Origin: Chryseobacterium sp. S0630
Lineage (GTDB): Bacteria > Bacteroidota > Bacteroidia > Flavobacteriales > Weeksellaceae
Assembly (NCBI RefSeq): GCF_024158915.1
Contig: NZ_JAMZGF010000001.1
Span: 1 to 64,000, forward strand
Length of the DNA stretch: 64,000 nt
Direction: 5' to 3'
The position numbers and the translations under genes are program-made. Below the pieces are notes generated by a model. That model had not been told where the DNA came from. It saw only the letters and a program-made list of their open reading frames with translations, and ran no database searches. Every line of letters begins with the position of its first letter. Within the stretch, counting starts at the first letter, position 1. Shown here piece after piece: positions 24,916-33,939 of this stretch.

Positions 24916-25389
24916 ATGAGTAATATAGATTTAAAAGAATTCTTTATGGATTTGAGTATAGAAGGATTTTTTAATAATAAACTAAATTTAGGAGCAGATG
25001 CAATGCTTTCCAATAAGGATATATCTCACTATGAATTACCTCCCATAGATAGGACTATACATATCTATATAAAAAATATTGGTAGAGATAATGATATAGT
25101 ATTAGGGGAAAAATATAATGTTATTTATTTAAGACAAGACCCCAAAAATTATAAAAAGACGGAGTGTGAAATAGATTTTGTTTCTTTAAAAAAGAATGAT
25201 AATATTGGAGTTATCCCAAGAGGCTATGGGGGATGTGTTCGCTTAAAATTTAAGTATGGAATTCCAGATGTAATTAATCTTTTAATGCAAGATAACGATG
25301 AGAAATTCGATAAAGAAAAAAATCAATATCTATATTTTACCACGCAAGAAGTAATGGATAAAATCTTAGAAGAATTGGAAAAAGCATAG
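24916..25389 (+). CDS. Second, paralogous immunity protein
   Basis: A 157-aa protein paralogous to 24128-24607, with the same blocks (DNDIVLGEKYNVIY, IDFVSLKKNDNIGVIP, GYGGCVRLKFKYG, YFTTQEVMDKILEEL) but clearly diverged sequence. It follows the truncated toxin tail, the arrangement expected of an orphan immunity gene kept to resist the former toxin variant carried by kin. It has no obvious promoter of its own; readthrough past the terminator at 24614-24641 or a promoter within the fragment would be needed. Confidence 0.7.
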   Translation: MSNIDLKEFFMDLSIEGFFNNKLNLGADAMLSNKDISHYELPPIDRTIHIYIKNIGRDNDIVLGEKYNVIYLRQDPKNYKKTECEIDFVSLKKNDNIGVIPRGYGGCVRLKFKYGIPDVINLLMQDNDEKFDKEKNQYLYFTTQEVMDKILEELEKA

Positions 25390-25481
25390 AATACTCAAAA
25401 TATAGAAAAGGCTGTTTCAAAAGATAGTCTCTTTGTTTCTTAAATCATATCTTCAACAAGATCATATAGAACATACATTTT

Positions 25482-25506
25482 AAACCACCTATTGGGTGGT
25501 TTTTTT
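25482..25506 (+). terminator. Terminator after the second immunity gene
   Basis: AAACCACC / GGGTGGTTTTTTT with a 4-nt loop; strong T tail. Confidence 0.85.
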
Positions 25507-25524
25507 ATTGTTGAAAAAAATACT

Positions 25525-25560
25525 AAAATCTTTTTTATACGACGAGTTCTGTCGCTTCTG
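25525..25560 (+). promoter_or_regulatory. 36-bp repeated upstream element, copy 2
   Basis: Identical to 21975-22010, including the CGAC-N7-GTCG dyad. TTTG follows at 25570-25573, exactly 10 bases after the repeat as in copy 1, but the -7 box is weaker (GATCTTTG). It lies 172 bp before the 1215-aa gene. Confidence 0.6.
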
Positions 25561-25594
25561 GGGGTGATCTTTGCTTCAAGAAAAAAAACACAAT

Positions 25595-25648
25595 ATGAAA
25601 CTAGACTTAAAAATTCCAGGTGGACATCTTTTGCCGGAAACCACCTAA
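25595..25648 (+). other. 17-codon open frame after the 36-bp element
   Basis: MKLDLKIPGGHLLPETT, starting 34 bp after the 36-bp element. It could be a leader peptide or the start of a decayed gene whose tail continues in another frame. Coding is unproven. Confidence 0.3.
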
Positions 25649-25732
25649 AAAAATAAGGCTAAAACCTGAAGACATTCTACTAAAAAGAGCTTCAGATCTC
25701 AACCTATTTTAACCTATACAAAATTACACAAA

Positions 25733-28700
25733 ATGAACGATATGGAAAATAATACTACAGGCGCAACTGTAGAAAATACACCATCACAAACACTTTTCAG
25801 ATTTGTAAGTCTTAGAAGTCCTGAATTATCGGATGATACGAAACAAGACAAGAGATTCATTGTTATTCCTCAGGGTCTTAAAAACGATAATGCTTTTTAT
25901 GTTCCGGTTGTTAATGGAACCGAAGCTAAACAAAAGCTGCTGCAAACCTGTGCTGCCAATTATGTAAATAATCCGGAACGTATTTCAATAGAATCAAGCA
26001 GCCAGAATAATTTAGAAGGTTTTAAAAGAACCTATAAGGCTTATTATACATTCGGAACCTGGCTGGCCAAAAATAAAAATACCTGTACCTATGAGGAGGT
26101 TATGGCTAAAAGGGCAGTATTAACAGATCCACAGACGCCTCCTGTAGCCCCGCCATTAATTGGGCTATGGAATAATCTAATTTATCAGGTAGTAACTCAG
26201 AAAGATTTTTATGTTAAGGAAGTTGTTATGCAACAGCTATTGGCGCATCATATTCTTTCTGTATCCAATGAGGAAGAAATGAAAAATGCACTTGTTGCAA
26301 GAGTTATTTTGCCTAAAGAACTGATGATGGAAGATGTGACTGCTTCAGCATTGCAATCGGTTTCAAGAATGGCTTCTGAAGGACCCAAAGAGACTTCTCC
26401 AACAGAAGAAATGAAAAGTCAGCAGCTTATTTCTGCTGCAAAGATTAAGCTTGAAAAATATGAAGCTTTAAAGAAAAACCTTTCTACGATTGAAAGATTA
26501 TATAAAGCAGAGTATCAAAAAGATTATACAGCAAAAGAAGAAATTCATCAAAGCGAAATTACTTCAATTCTTGAAGGATATAAAAGAGAGCTGTCTGCGC
26601 ACAAACAAAACTATTGTCAGGTAAGAAATCCTGAGGTAAAATATGATCCTTTAGATCCGTGCCAACAAATTCCGGGTATTCCTGAACCTGTATTGCCACG
26701 ATTCAATTTTCAGTTCAGAGCTGAAATAGAACCAGATTCTTTATTAAGAGCATTAAAACCTGAAAACCTAGATGCGTTGCTTGATATCTTAGGGCATCAT
26801 TTTCAGCCAGAGCCCAATCAGGAGAGGTCTGCAGAGCTGAGTACTTCGGATCTTGCAGGACTTTTGGAAGGGAGAAATACTTTTTTGGAAATTGATTCTC
26901 TATTAAAACAAGCCGTTGAAAAAGCCGGTAATGTCATTGTTGAAAATACCAATGTAGATAATGAAGCATATACCAGTATAGGAGGTGTTTTGATTCCTTT
27001 TGCAAGAACCATTGCTGCTCCTTTCAGCTATCAGATCTGCCCGAAGTATGTTTTTACAGGGTTTACATTTGATATGGCACTTACAGTTCCGGACTCATTA
27101 TGGGATGTGAATGCAATCTCTTATACTTTAGCCCCTAATAATGGCTCTGCAGTTTTCAACGGTAATTATTTTGTGAAATCCAGATCAGGCAACACCATCT
27201 TTCTGAATGATCTTTGTATGCCGGGATTAGATTTTAATACCATACAGGATGCCTCATTGAGTGCAAAAATCATGTTTACTAATGGAAAAATAGCTAATAT
27301 TTATGTAAGTAAACTACAGGCAAGAGCTTGTTTATCAGATCGTTTTTTACTTGAAGTAGATGAGGAAGAACTTGTAGATACTGAAGAAGATGACAATAAT
27401 TTTATTCCATCAGGATTCGGATTCAAACAAATCGGTATTGCAGATTATTTGAAAGTGGAGCAGACCACTCATGCCTACGTTGAAGGTGAAGTTGCTCATA
27501 TTGAGAATATTATGGCTAGAGAATATCGTGAGAAATCTACCAGAAGACTAAGAAGAAGTGAAAATACGACAACGACATCTTCTGATACTGAAAGAGAACA
27601 GCTTACTGATACTACTACAGCTACCCGTTTTGAAATGCAGAATGAGATTGCAAAAATGATGCAGGAAGCATCAGACAGCAATACTCAGTTTGGGGTAAAT
27701 GCAAGTTACAAAACAGGAAATGCAAATATCAATACAAGTTTAGGGCTCGGCAATGCCAGTCATAGTTCAAGAGATGAGAGTACCAGACAGGCAGTGACTC
27801 AGGCTCAGGATATTACATCGAGAGCTATGGACAGAATTGTTACAAAAGTTCACGAAGAAAGAATTGAGAAAATTATTGAAGAATTTGAAGAAAACAATTC
27901 TCATGGCTTTGATAATAAAAAAGGAGATAAGCATGTAGTAGGTGTTTACAGATGGGTGGATAAGCTGATGAAAAACCAGATCTATGATTATGGGAAACGT
28001 ATGATGTTTGAATTCATGATTCCAGAGCCTGCAAAATTACATTTGCTGGGAATGACAAAAAGCAAGTTTGTAAAACCTGAAGATCCTAGGACTTCTGCTG
28101 TAATGCCGATGAAAGATTTTACTGCGCTGAGTGATGAAGCTACTTTAAAATACTGGATTAGCAGGTACAATGTAGAAATTGAAAGCTTTCTTCAAAATAC
28201 AATTAAAGTAACCAAAGGGTTTGCATATGGGAGAGATAAAACTCCTGATATGAGTGAGACAGCAGGAGCAACGAGTGCTATAGGAATACAGGATGTAGTG
28301 AAAATTCCTGAAGGATATATCAGTACAGAATATTCAATTAGTGGAGGCGGAAAAGAATATGTAAGCTCATTATTGAATGTTAATATTGCTGATAAACGTG
28401 TGGTTGATGGCATTGCTGCATCAGGTTTTAGCAAAACCGGAAGTTTTATTGGATATACTGGTGATGTTGCCGTGAGCATTTCTACAGACAGATTTTATTC
28501 TTTTGAAACATCACTTTCTATTGCATGTGTCCTGACAGAAGATGCCAAGAAACAGTGGCAGCTTAAAACGTTCAAGGCTATTATTGATGCTTACGAAGTT
28601 GCTTTGGTCGAATATAACAATGCCGTTTCTGAGGAGGAAAACAAAGCTTCTGTAGTAAAAGATTCCAATCCAAACTTTTACAGACAGATTGAAAATACTA

Positions 28701-29380
28701 TTCTCAGAAAAAACTGTATTTCTTACATGGCAGACAGAGCTTCAAACTCAATTCATGGCTACGGCTTATCAGGCCTGACACAAGGAAGTTCTTTTGCAGA
28801 TTATGAAACGAAACTTTCTAAGAATCTTGATCAATACTCCGCTTTTGTAAAATTTATGGAACAGGCATTTGAATGGGAAAATCTTTCCTACTACCTGTAT
28901 CCATACTATTGGGGCAATAAAGAAAACTGGTCAGACATGTACAAAGCAGAGAATACGGATCCTGTTTTCAAAGCCTTTTTACAAAGTGGTATGGCCAGAG
29001 TGGTTGCTACTGTGCGTCCAGGTTTTGAGGCCGCTGTACAGTTTTATTTGGCGACCGGAAAGATTTGGAATGGAGGTGAAGTTCCTGTGATTGGAGATGA
29101 TCTTTATTTATCAATTGTAGATGAATTGAAGCAGCCAAAAGGCAAAAAACATGGAAAAGCATGGATCACGAGACTTCCTACAACCTTAAATATTCTTCAG
29201 GCAGAAAGTATTGGGCTGAGAGTAGCTCATGCACTACCATTTACTATTGAAAATCCAGATGATTTTGAAGTGCCTTCAGAAGTAATTACTGAGGATAGAT
29301 TCAATTTTGGGACTAACAATAATCTTCTTGGAGTAGAATCGCTGGAAGGACAGAAAGTTATTTTGGGAGACTGGAAATAA
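25733..29380 (+). CDS. Very large protein of unknown family (1215 aa)
   Basis: A 1215-aa protein with no signal peptide and no predicted membrane segments. Residues 1-330 are mixed, with a coiled region near 245-300. The middle (about 370-560) is beta-rich. At about 605-700 lies a Ser/Thr/Arg-rich stretch (STRRLRRSENTTTTSSD) followed by FEMQNEIAKMMQEAS and a Gly/Asn/Ser repeat-like segment. Then comes a long helix with TSRAMDRIVTKVHEERIEKIIEEFEENNSHGFDN and the block GVYRWVDKLMKNQIYDYGKRMMFEFMIPEPA. Similar blocks occur, as far as I remember, in other uncharacterised giant bacterial proteins, but I cannot name the family. It heads an operon with a tail-fibre-like protein and a toxin. A start at the second Met (25742) is equally possible. 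Confidence 0.6.
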   Translation: MNDMENNTTGATVENTPSQTLFRFVSLRSPELSDDTKQDKRFIVIPQGLKNDNAFYVPVVNGTEAKQKLLQTCAANYVNNPERISIESSSQNNLEGFKRTYKAYYTFGTWLAKNKNTCTYEEVMAKRAVLTDPQTPPVAPPLIGLWNNLIYQVVTQKDFYVKEVVMQQLLAHHILSVSNEEEMKNALVARVILPKELMMEDVTASALQSVSRMASEGPKETSPTEEMKSQQLISAAKIKLEKYEALKKNLSTIERLYKAEYQKDYTAKEEIHQSEITSILEGYKRELSAHKQNYCQVRNPEVKYDPLDPCQQIPGIPEPVLPRFNFQFRAEIEPDSLLRALKPENLDALLDILGHHFQPEPNQERSAELSTSDLAGLLEGRNTFLEIDSLLKQAVEKAGNVIVENTNVDNEAYTSIGGVLIPFARTIAAPFSYQICPKYVFTGFTFDMALTVPDSLWDVNAISYTLAPNNGSAVFNGNYFVKSRSGNTIFLNDLCMPGLDFNTIQDASLSAKIMFTNGKIANIYVSKLQARACLSDRFLLEVDEEELVDTEEDDNNFIPSGFGFKQIGIADYLKVEQTTHAYVEGEVAHIENIMAREYREKSTRRLRRSENTTTTSSDTEREQLTDTTTATRFEMQNEIAKMMQEASDSNTQFGVNASYKTGNANINTSLGLGNASHSSRDESTRQAVTQAQDITSRAMDRIVTKVHEERIEKIIEEFEENNSHGFDNKKGDKHVVGVYRWVDKLMKNQIYDYGKRMMFEFMIPEPAKLHLLGMTKSKFVKPEDPRTSAVMPMKDFTALSDEATLKYWISRYNVEIESFLQNTIKVTKGFAYGRDKTPDMSETAGATSAIGIQDVVKIPEGYISTEYSISGGGKEYVSSLLNVNIADKRVVDGIAASGFSKTGSFIGYTGDVAVSISTDRFYSFETSLSIACVLTEDAKKQWQLKTFKAIIDAYEVALVEYNNAVSEEENKASVVKDSNPNFYRQIENTILRKNCISYMADRASNSIHGYGLSGLTQGSSFADYETKLSKNLDQYSAFVKFMEQAFEWENLSYYLYPYYWGNKENWSDMYKAENTDPVFKAFLQSGMARVVATVRPGFEAAVQFYLATGKIWNGGEVPVIGDDLYLSIVDELKQPKGKKHGKAWITRLPTTLNILQAESIGLRVAHALPFTIENPDDFEVPSEVITEDRFNFGTNNNLLGVESLEGQKVILGDWK

Positions 29381-29409
29381 CATAATTATTAACCTTAAAA
29401 ATTAAAAAA

Positions 29410-30987
29410 ATGCCAATTATAGGAAAAATTATACGTGCCAATGAATTACCTCCAATTGGAGAAAGAGAAGTGAATGCTATTTATCAGGTAGCGACACCGG
29501 GTTCTCTCACTTACACAGATTATGCTGTTGATGAAAATGGTGATTTAAAGACCCATGCAGTTGTTGACGGAACAATTCCATTGGAATTAGCAGATAATCA
29601 TGTAAGTATTTCAAATGCTGATCTTTTAGCTGAAGGAATCGCAAGTCAGGCTCAATACAATATCAAAACAAAGGAAAAATTAGCTGAAAAATTAGAAATT
29701 CCTTTGACCGATGGAAATGCGCAGGATTATCCTAAAATTATAGGATTGAATGATAATGGTGATGTAGCCAAACTTCCTGCAGGTGATTTGGGGAAAAATA
29801 TGATGAATGCAAACCTGTCTAGCAGCTCAGCAAGAAGCCACACCCTTAATGCTTCATTTTCAATCAACACTTTAGGAAATCCTTATGTATTATCCGGGTT
29901 ACCCAATAAGAATTCTGATACAGCTAATTTTCAGAAAGTTGTGGTTCAAAATACCAGTGGCTTAAATGCTGTGGTAGACAGTAAAAATCTACTGTTGGAA
30001 ATGCCAAGCCAAATGACGGAAGCTGAAAGATCAGCATGGAAAACAAAAATGAATGGAGGCTGGAGTACGGACACCATGAGCGTGGCAGTGATATCACCAC
30101 CAATTGTAGATAAAACAGACAGACCGTTTTGGATCAACTTAAAAGGAGCAAACCTAAACCTTCCATCTACCAGTTTTAAAGTAGAGCTATGTACTCAGGA
30201 TAGTGTTTCGGCTGATACCGCTACAGTTGTTGTGGCAATACCAGGCTCACAGGTCCAGTTATATTCCAATGGAATTGATCTTACATTCTATTACAATTTT
30301 AAAAATATTCCGGCAGGAGAATATAAACTCAGATTGTGGAATGGTGTAGCGTGGTATCTGACAAGTTTTACCATCCGTGTAGTAACCCAGATACAGCGTA
30401 TCCCTCTCAATAACATTGTTTGGGAACAGAAAATATACAATAATGCGGTATCACCAGCAATTACACAGGCAGGAGCTGCTGTAAGCTACAGTTCTGACAG
30501 TAATGTAAAAGCACTTGCTGATGACTCTTCTTTCATCGCAGCCCGAAAGACAAACCAATTGATTGGAGCAGATGAAGATTTTTACATGAGTGTTGAAATT
30601 ACAGGTAAAACAGCAACGATTAGCGGACCTAACGGATTTGGAACTATGACTCATTTTGTTGGATTAGTCAATGCTGCCAATGGAGTAGACCTGTTAAACC
30701 AAACCGTTGCCAATGTTAGGCTTGTACAGTCTTACTGGTATCCTATGGGTAAAATATTTCCTGATAATTCAGCCGAAGCAGTAACTACTGCTGACCCAAC
30801 GTATGCCCTTAGTGCTACATTTATAAGACGAGGAGGAAGCTGGACCATTATTGTAAACTTTAATAATAAGACTGTTACCTACACCAAAACCGGTTATACA
30901 GGAGCGGTTGCCTTTGGAATGTACAATATGAACACAATGGGAAACACTGGAGTAAGCGCCAATATCGTTGAACTGTATAAACTATAA
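29410..30987 (+). CDS. Tail-fibre/lectin-like protein (525 aa)
   Basis: A 525-aa protein with no signal peptide. The N-terminal ~110 residues (ANELPPIGEREVNAIYQV, TDYAVDENGDLKTHAV) resemble the baseplate-proximal part of Bacteroidota tail-fibre-like proteins. A beta-rich middle and a C-terminal ~190-residue domain (from IVWEQKIYNNAVSP to the end) look like a jelly-roll lectin fold, including VAFGMYNMN. A surface-binding or receptor-recognition role is the natural reading. No tail, capsid or sheath genes are in the window. It lies 29 bp behind the 1215-aa gene and before a terminator. Confidence 0.5.
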   Translation: MPIIGKIIRANELPPIGEREVNAIYQVATPGSLTYTDYAVDENGDLKTHAVVDGTIPLELADNHVSISNADLLAEGIASQAQYNIKTKEKLAEKLEIPLTDGNAQDYPKIIGLNDNGDVAKLPAGDLGKNMMNANLSSSSARSHTLNASFSINTLGNPYVLSGLPNKNSDTANFQKVVVQNTSGLNAVVDSKNLLLEMPSQMTEAERSAWKTKMNGGWSTDTMSVAVISPPIVDKTDRPFWINLKGANLNLPSTSFKVELCTQDSVSADTATVVVAIPGSQVQLYSNGIDLTFYYNFKNIPAGEYKLRLWNGVAWYLTSFTIRVVTQIQRIPLNNIVWEQKIYNNAVSPAITQAGAAVSYSSDSNVKALADDSSFIAARKTNQLIGADEDFYMSVEITGKTATISGPNGFGTMTHFVGLVNAANGVDLLNQTVANVRLVQSYWYPMGKIFPDNSAEAVTTADPTYALSATFIRRGGSWTIIVNFNNKTVTYTKTGYTGAVAFGMYNMNTMGNTGVSANIVELYKL

Positions 30988-31020
30988 CCTTTTATCAAGC
31001 TTTGAGATAAAATCAATATA

Positions 31021-31051
31021 AAAAGGCAGAGTCTGAAAAATTCTGCCTTTT
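31021..31051 (+). terminator. Terminator after the fibre-like gene
   Basis: AAAAGGCAGA / TCTGCCTTTT stem with an 11-nt loop, then TTTAATC. Confidence 0.8.
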
Positions 31052-31056
31052 AATCA

Positions 31057-31086
31057 AGCAATGTCTATGAACTGATAGACATTGCT
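31057..31086. repeat. Perfect 12-bp inverted repeat ahead of the 168-aa gene
   Basis: AGCAATGTCTAT (31057-31068) and ATAGACATTGCT (31075-31086) around a GAACTG loop, 5 bp after the preceding terminator and 25 bp before the ATG at 31112. It has no T tail, so it could be an operator or an RNA hairpin in the leader. Confidence 0.7.
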
Positions 31087-31111
31087 ATTTAACCAGCAAA
31101 ATTTTAAAATT

Positions 31112-31618
31112 ATGAAAGAAAAATTATTAATACCAGAACAAGTACAGCAACTTTTAAACGAAATTAATACAACAGATTTAAACCTGGGGGAAATCCAGAT
31201 CTCTGAACATCCTTTACTTCCAACATTTAACCGATTTATTCGAATCAACAAAATGGTGGTAGATACAGAACTTCCAAGAACCTATCTTTTTTATCAGCAG
31301 ATTTTAAGGAACAAAGAGACCCATGAAATTGAACCTTCCAACCTGCCGACTCCGGAATGGCTGATTGGAGAAGAGGAATGGTCAAGCCTTAGAGATGAAA
31401 ACTTTGACAGAATATTTGTGCCTGTAGTAGATGAAGAAACGCAGAATCCTGCTCTGGATGAGGCCGGAAACCCCAAAACCTCTATCATCAAAGTGAATAC
31501 CCATCATTATATGCTTTGGCTTGTTAAGAATAATAAGGTAGGCTTTCTGGATCTCCTGAAAAGTTATTTGCAGGAATTTGTGGAGTTGAAAAGCAGTGAA
31601 CTAAACAAACTGTTTTAA
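31112..31618 (+). CDS. Small acidic protein of unknown function
   Basis: A 168-aa soluble protein (start MKEKLLIPEQVQQLLNEI; an upstream in-frame TTG at 31082 lies inside an inverted repeat and is less likely). It has an N-terminal helix and an internal hydrophobic, aromatic run (PRTYLFYQQIL). An acidic centre (WLIGEEEWSSLRDE) and a helical end with VGFLDLLKSYLQEFVELK follow. No family is recognised. It sits between the fibre-like protein and the zincin toxin and could be an adaptor or chaperone for either (inference). Confidence 0.55.
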   Translation: MKEKLLIPEQVQQLLNEINTTDLNLGEIQISEHPLLPTFNRFIRINKMVVDTELPRTYLFYQQILRNKETHEIEPSNLPTPEWLIGEEEWSSLRDENFDRIFVPVVDEETQNPALDEAGNPKTSIIKVNTHHYMLWLVKNNKVGFLDLLKSYLQEFVELKSSELNKLF

Positions 31619-31657
31619 ATACAACTTATTATTTATATGAATTTATAACCATTTTAC

Positions 31658-31683
31658 AGGCAGAGCCTTAAAGCCCTGCCTTT
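31658..31683 (+). terminator. Hairpin between the 168-aa gene and the zincin toxin
   Basis: AGGCAG-a-GC / GC-c-CTGCCTTT, one mismatch and a short T tail. The stem sequence is similar to the terminator at 31021-31051. Confidence 0.55.
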
Positions 31684-31704
31684 ATTCACCTTAAAAATCA
31701 CAAA

Positions 31705-33939
31705 ATGAGTTTAGAAATTTTAAATAATCCTCTATTGAGGAACATCACGGATTTCTTTCCTGAGAATGAGAATCCCGATTCTAAGACCATTTTCCCGGCT
31801 CAGGAATCTCCTCCGGAATTAAAGCAAAAAACCTCACGGCAGATTGCCAATACTTATTACGGAGGAAAACCGGTTGTAGACGGTAATGGATTTCAGATCT
31901 ATTCTGATGATCCTGTATTTGGAGGAAATATTGAAGAAGTAGTTGTCTATAAGAGCAGATTCAGCAAGACCATAGCCGGAATTGATGTTGTTCTTTTTGC
32001 CAGTAAAAACGGAGCTTTCCTTTTGCAGCGTTATTTGGAAGCTTTACCCAATAGTAATGAACTGATTCTATTTTTAGAAATTGATGACCGTTACAATCAT
32101 AATACGGTAATGCGTGCTGTAGCGGGAGCAGGACTTACAAATAAAAAGGATATGCCTTTTGCAGACATTCTCAGTTTTACAAGGAAACATGAAGTAACAG
32201 TTACGCCAAAATCACTCAAAAATCTTATTGAAAAAGGTATATACAGAAACAAAGTAGATTTTATAAGCTGGTTTCTGGGTTTGAAGGATAAAAATATCGG
32301 GGAAATATTCAGTTTTTTTAAGAAAGAAGCCCTAGAAGGAGCTTCAGCGTTTTTTACAAACGGTATCGCTGAAAATATTGTCAAGCTAAGAATTTCGGAA
32401 AACAGATGGAATCCCAATCCGAAAGAAGGAGAATATGATCCTGCCTTTATTCCGGAAGTCTTTTATAAAGAAATAAAAGATTTCTATGAACATAAAGCAT
32501 CCGAGAATCCTTATGAAAATCTTGCAGGTCAGAAGAAAATAAATTCCAGAATTGTAAAATCTTTTTTTGAAAGCATCAATGAAGCAAAAGGAGATTTTAA
32601 TAGTCTGCTGAACAACACTGAAACTTTATTTCCCACTTTTATCTATAAAAGAATCAATAAATCTCTGACCTTCTTTTTTAACCAGATCGATAAGCTGGAG
32701 AAGTTTATTGCAGATCCTCTTACCGGAATGCAGCATCTCGTTTATAAAAACTATCAGATTGCCAATGCCTTTCTGTGTGGTATTTATAACAGTCTGGTTG
32801 ATATTATTGCCGGAATCTTTTCCATCATCGGCTTTATTTTCAAAGCAGTCGCTGCCATGGATAAAGTAAATGACCGGAAAGTGGAATATGGGGAAATGTT
32901 CATGGAACTGATGGAAGATTTGCTGGAAGGCATTCTGACTTTTGATTATGTGGAGTTCTTTAAGCAGTGTATTACCTTTCAGATAAAAACCATTGTCCGT
33001 CTGGTAAAATGGGTAGAAGAAAAACTTCCTCAGATCACGCTGGAAAAAGCAGCTTATTATTATGGGTATATCATTGGAATTATCATCGATATTATTGTGG
33101 AAACGCTTCTTACAGGTGGAACTGCTGCAGTAGCAAAGCTCGCCAAATCTGTAGAAAGCTTTATCCTGAATCCGCTGGAAAAGATCACCAAGGCGATTAC
33201 AACAGCTGAGAATGCACTCAACAAAATTATAGAATTTATTCGAATGATTCTCCGTGAATTTAAAAAGGGATCAAAAGAAATTTTTTCTAAATTAGAAAAG
33301 ATTTTAGATGAGGTCTTTGGTTTTGGAGAAGAGGTTGCTGATCATGGTTTGTCTCCTGCGGAGAAAACAGTGAAGGATAATCGGAAGAGGATTCAGGAGG
33401 AAATTGAGAGGAGAAAAAATGGAGGTTATCTTTCCGGGGAAGACGAAGAGATTTTCAGAAAAGCTCAAAAAGGATCAGGAGGAGGACAAAGGTATAAGAG
33501 AAGTACTTTAAGACGTATTGCTGAAGAAATTGAAAAAAAATATAGTGATATTGGACTAAAAGTTGAGATTGTTACCAAAAGAAGTCATCCAGAGCGTTAC
33601 AAAAGATGGACAAATTATCCAAATGATATATTGGCTAGCTGTAGAACACATGAAATACCACCAATAATGTTTCTCAGAGATGATGCAACAGAACTTACCA
33701 TTCAACATGAGATATGGCATATAGATGATTTCAAAAAATTAGGTTTTAAAGAATATCATAATGCTCCAAACTGGAAATTAGAAGAATTGGTTTGGGAAAG
33801 AGTTTGGAAACAAAAGTACCGTTGGACAGAAATAGAATTATTGGACTCATATAAATATTATAGGAATGAATGTTTAAGACAAGGTGCAGAGCCAAAAATC
33901 ATTGACGAATTAGAAAAATTATTAAAAGAAAAATCATGA
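31705..33939 (+). CDS. Polymorphic toxin with C-terminal zincin metallopeptidase domain
   Basis: A 744-aa protein. The N-terminal ~370 residues are an unknown delivery region. Two hydrophobic segments follow (about 365-395, NSLVDIIAGIFSIIGFIFKAV; about 450-490, YGYIIGIIIDIIVETLLTGG). After a charged linker and the hinge KGSGGG comes a C-terminal domain of about 150 residues. It carries H668-E-I-W-H672 and, 21 residues on, acidic residues E693/E694/E698 as possible third ligands. This matches zincin-like toxin tips in polymorphic toxins; the substrate is unknown. Base composition drops visibly at about 33480, where the tip starts, suggesting that the tip was exchanged. The immunity gene overlaps by 4 bp. 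Confidence 0.72.
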   Translation: MSLEILNNPLLRNITDFFPENENPDSKTIFPAQESPPELKQKTSRQIANTYYGGKPVVDGNGFQIYSDDPVFGGNIEEVVVYKSRFSKTIAGIDVVLFASKNGAFLLQRYLEALPNSNELILFLEIDDRYNHNTVMRAVAGAGLTNKKDMPFADILSFTRKHEVTVTPKSLKNLIEKGIYRNKVDFISWFLGLKDKNIGEIFSFFKKEALEGASAFFTNGIAENIVKLRISENRWNPNPKEGEYDPAFIPEVFYKEIKDFYEHKASENPYENLAGQKKINSRIVKSFFESINEAKGDFNSLLNNTETLFPTFIYKRINKSLTFFFNQIDKLEKFIADPLTGMQHLVYKNYQIANAFLCGIYNSLVDIIAGIFSIIGFIFKAVAAMDKVNDRKVEYGEMFMELMEDLLEGILTFDYVEFFKQCITFQIKTIVRLVKWVEEKLPQITLEKAAYYYGYIIGIIIDIIVETLLTGGTAAVAKLAKSVESFILNPLEKITKAITTAENALNKIIEFIRMILREFKKGSKEIFSKLEKILDEVFGFGEEVADHGLSPAEKTVKDNRKRIQEEIERRKNGGYLSGEDEEIFRKAQKGSGGGQRYKRSTLRRIAEEIEKKYSDIGLKVEIVTKRSHPERYKRWTNYPNDILASCRTHEIPPIMFLRDDATELTIQHEIWHIDDFKKLGFKEYHNAPNWKLEELVWERVWKQKYRWTEIELLDSYKYYRNECLRQGAEPKIIDELEKLLKEKS

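Larger units (their letters stand above)
25390..25732 (+). other. 343-bp gap: terminator, 36-bp element, short open frame
   Basis: This gap between the second immunity gene and the 1215-aa gene holds a terminator (25482-25506), copy 2 of the 36-bp element (25525-25560) and a 17-codon open frame at 25595-25648. It continues with a reading frame shifted by one base (PKKIRLKPEDILLKRASDLNLF, 25644-25712), so it could be a short decayed gene or simply a leader. Confidence 0.5.

Noticed and set aside
25400..25425. Fragment resembling the terminal repeat of the MITE-like element (GGCTGTTTCAAAAGA), with a weaker match near 21945
   Set aside because: Too short and without a matching partner end; coincidence cannot be excluded.
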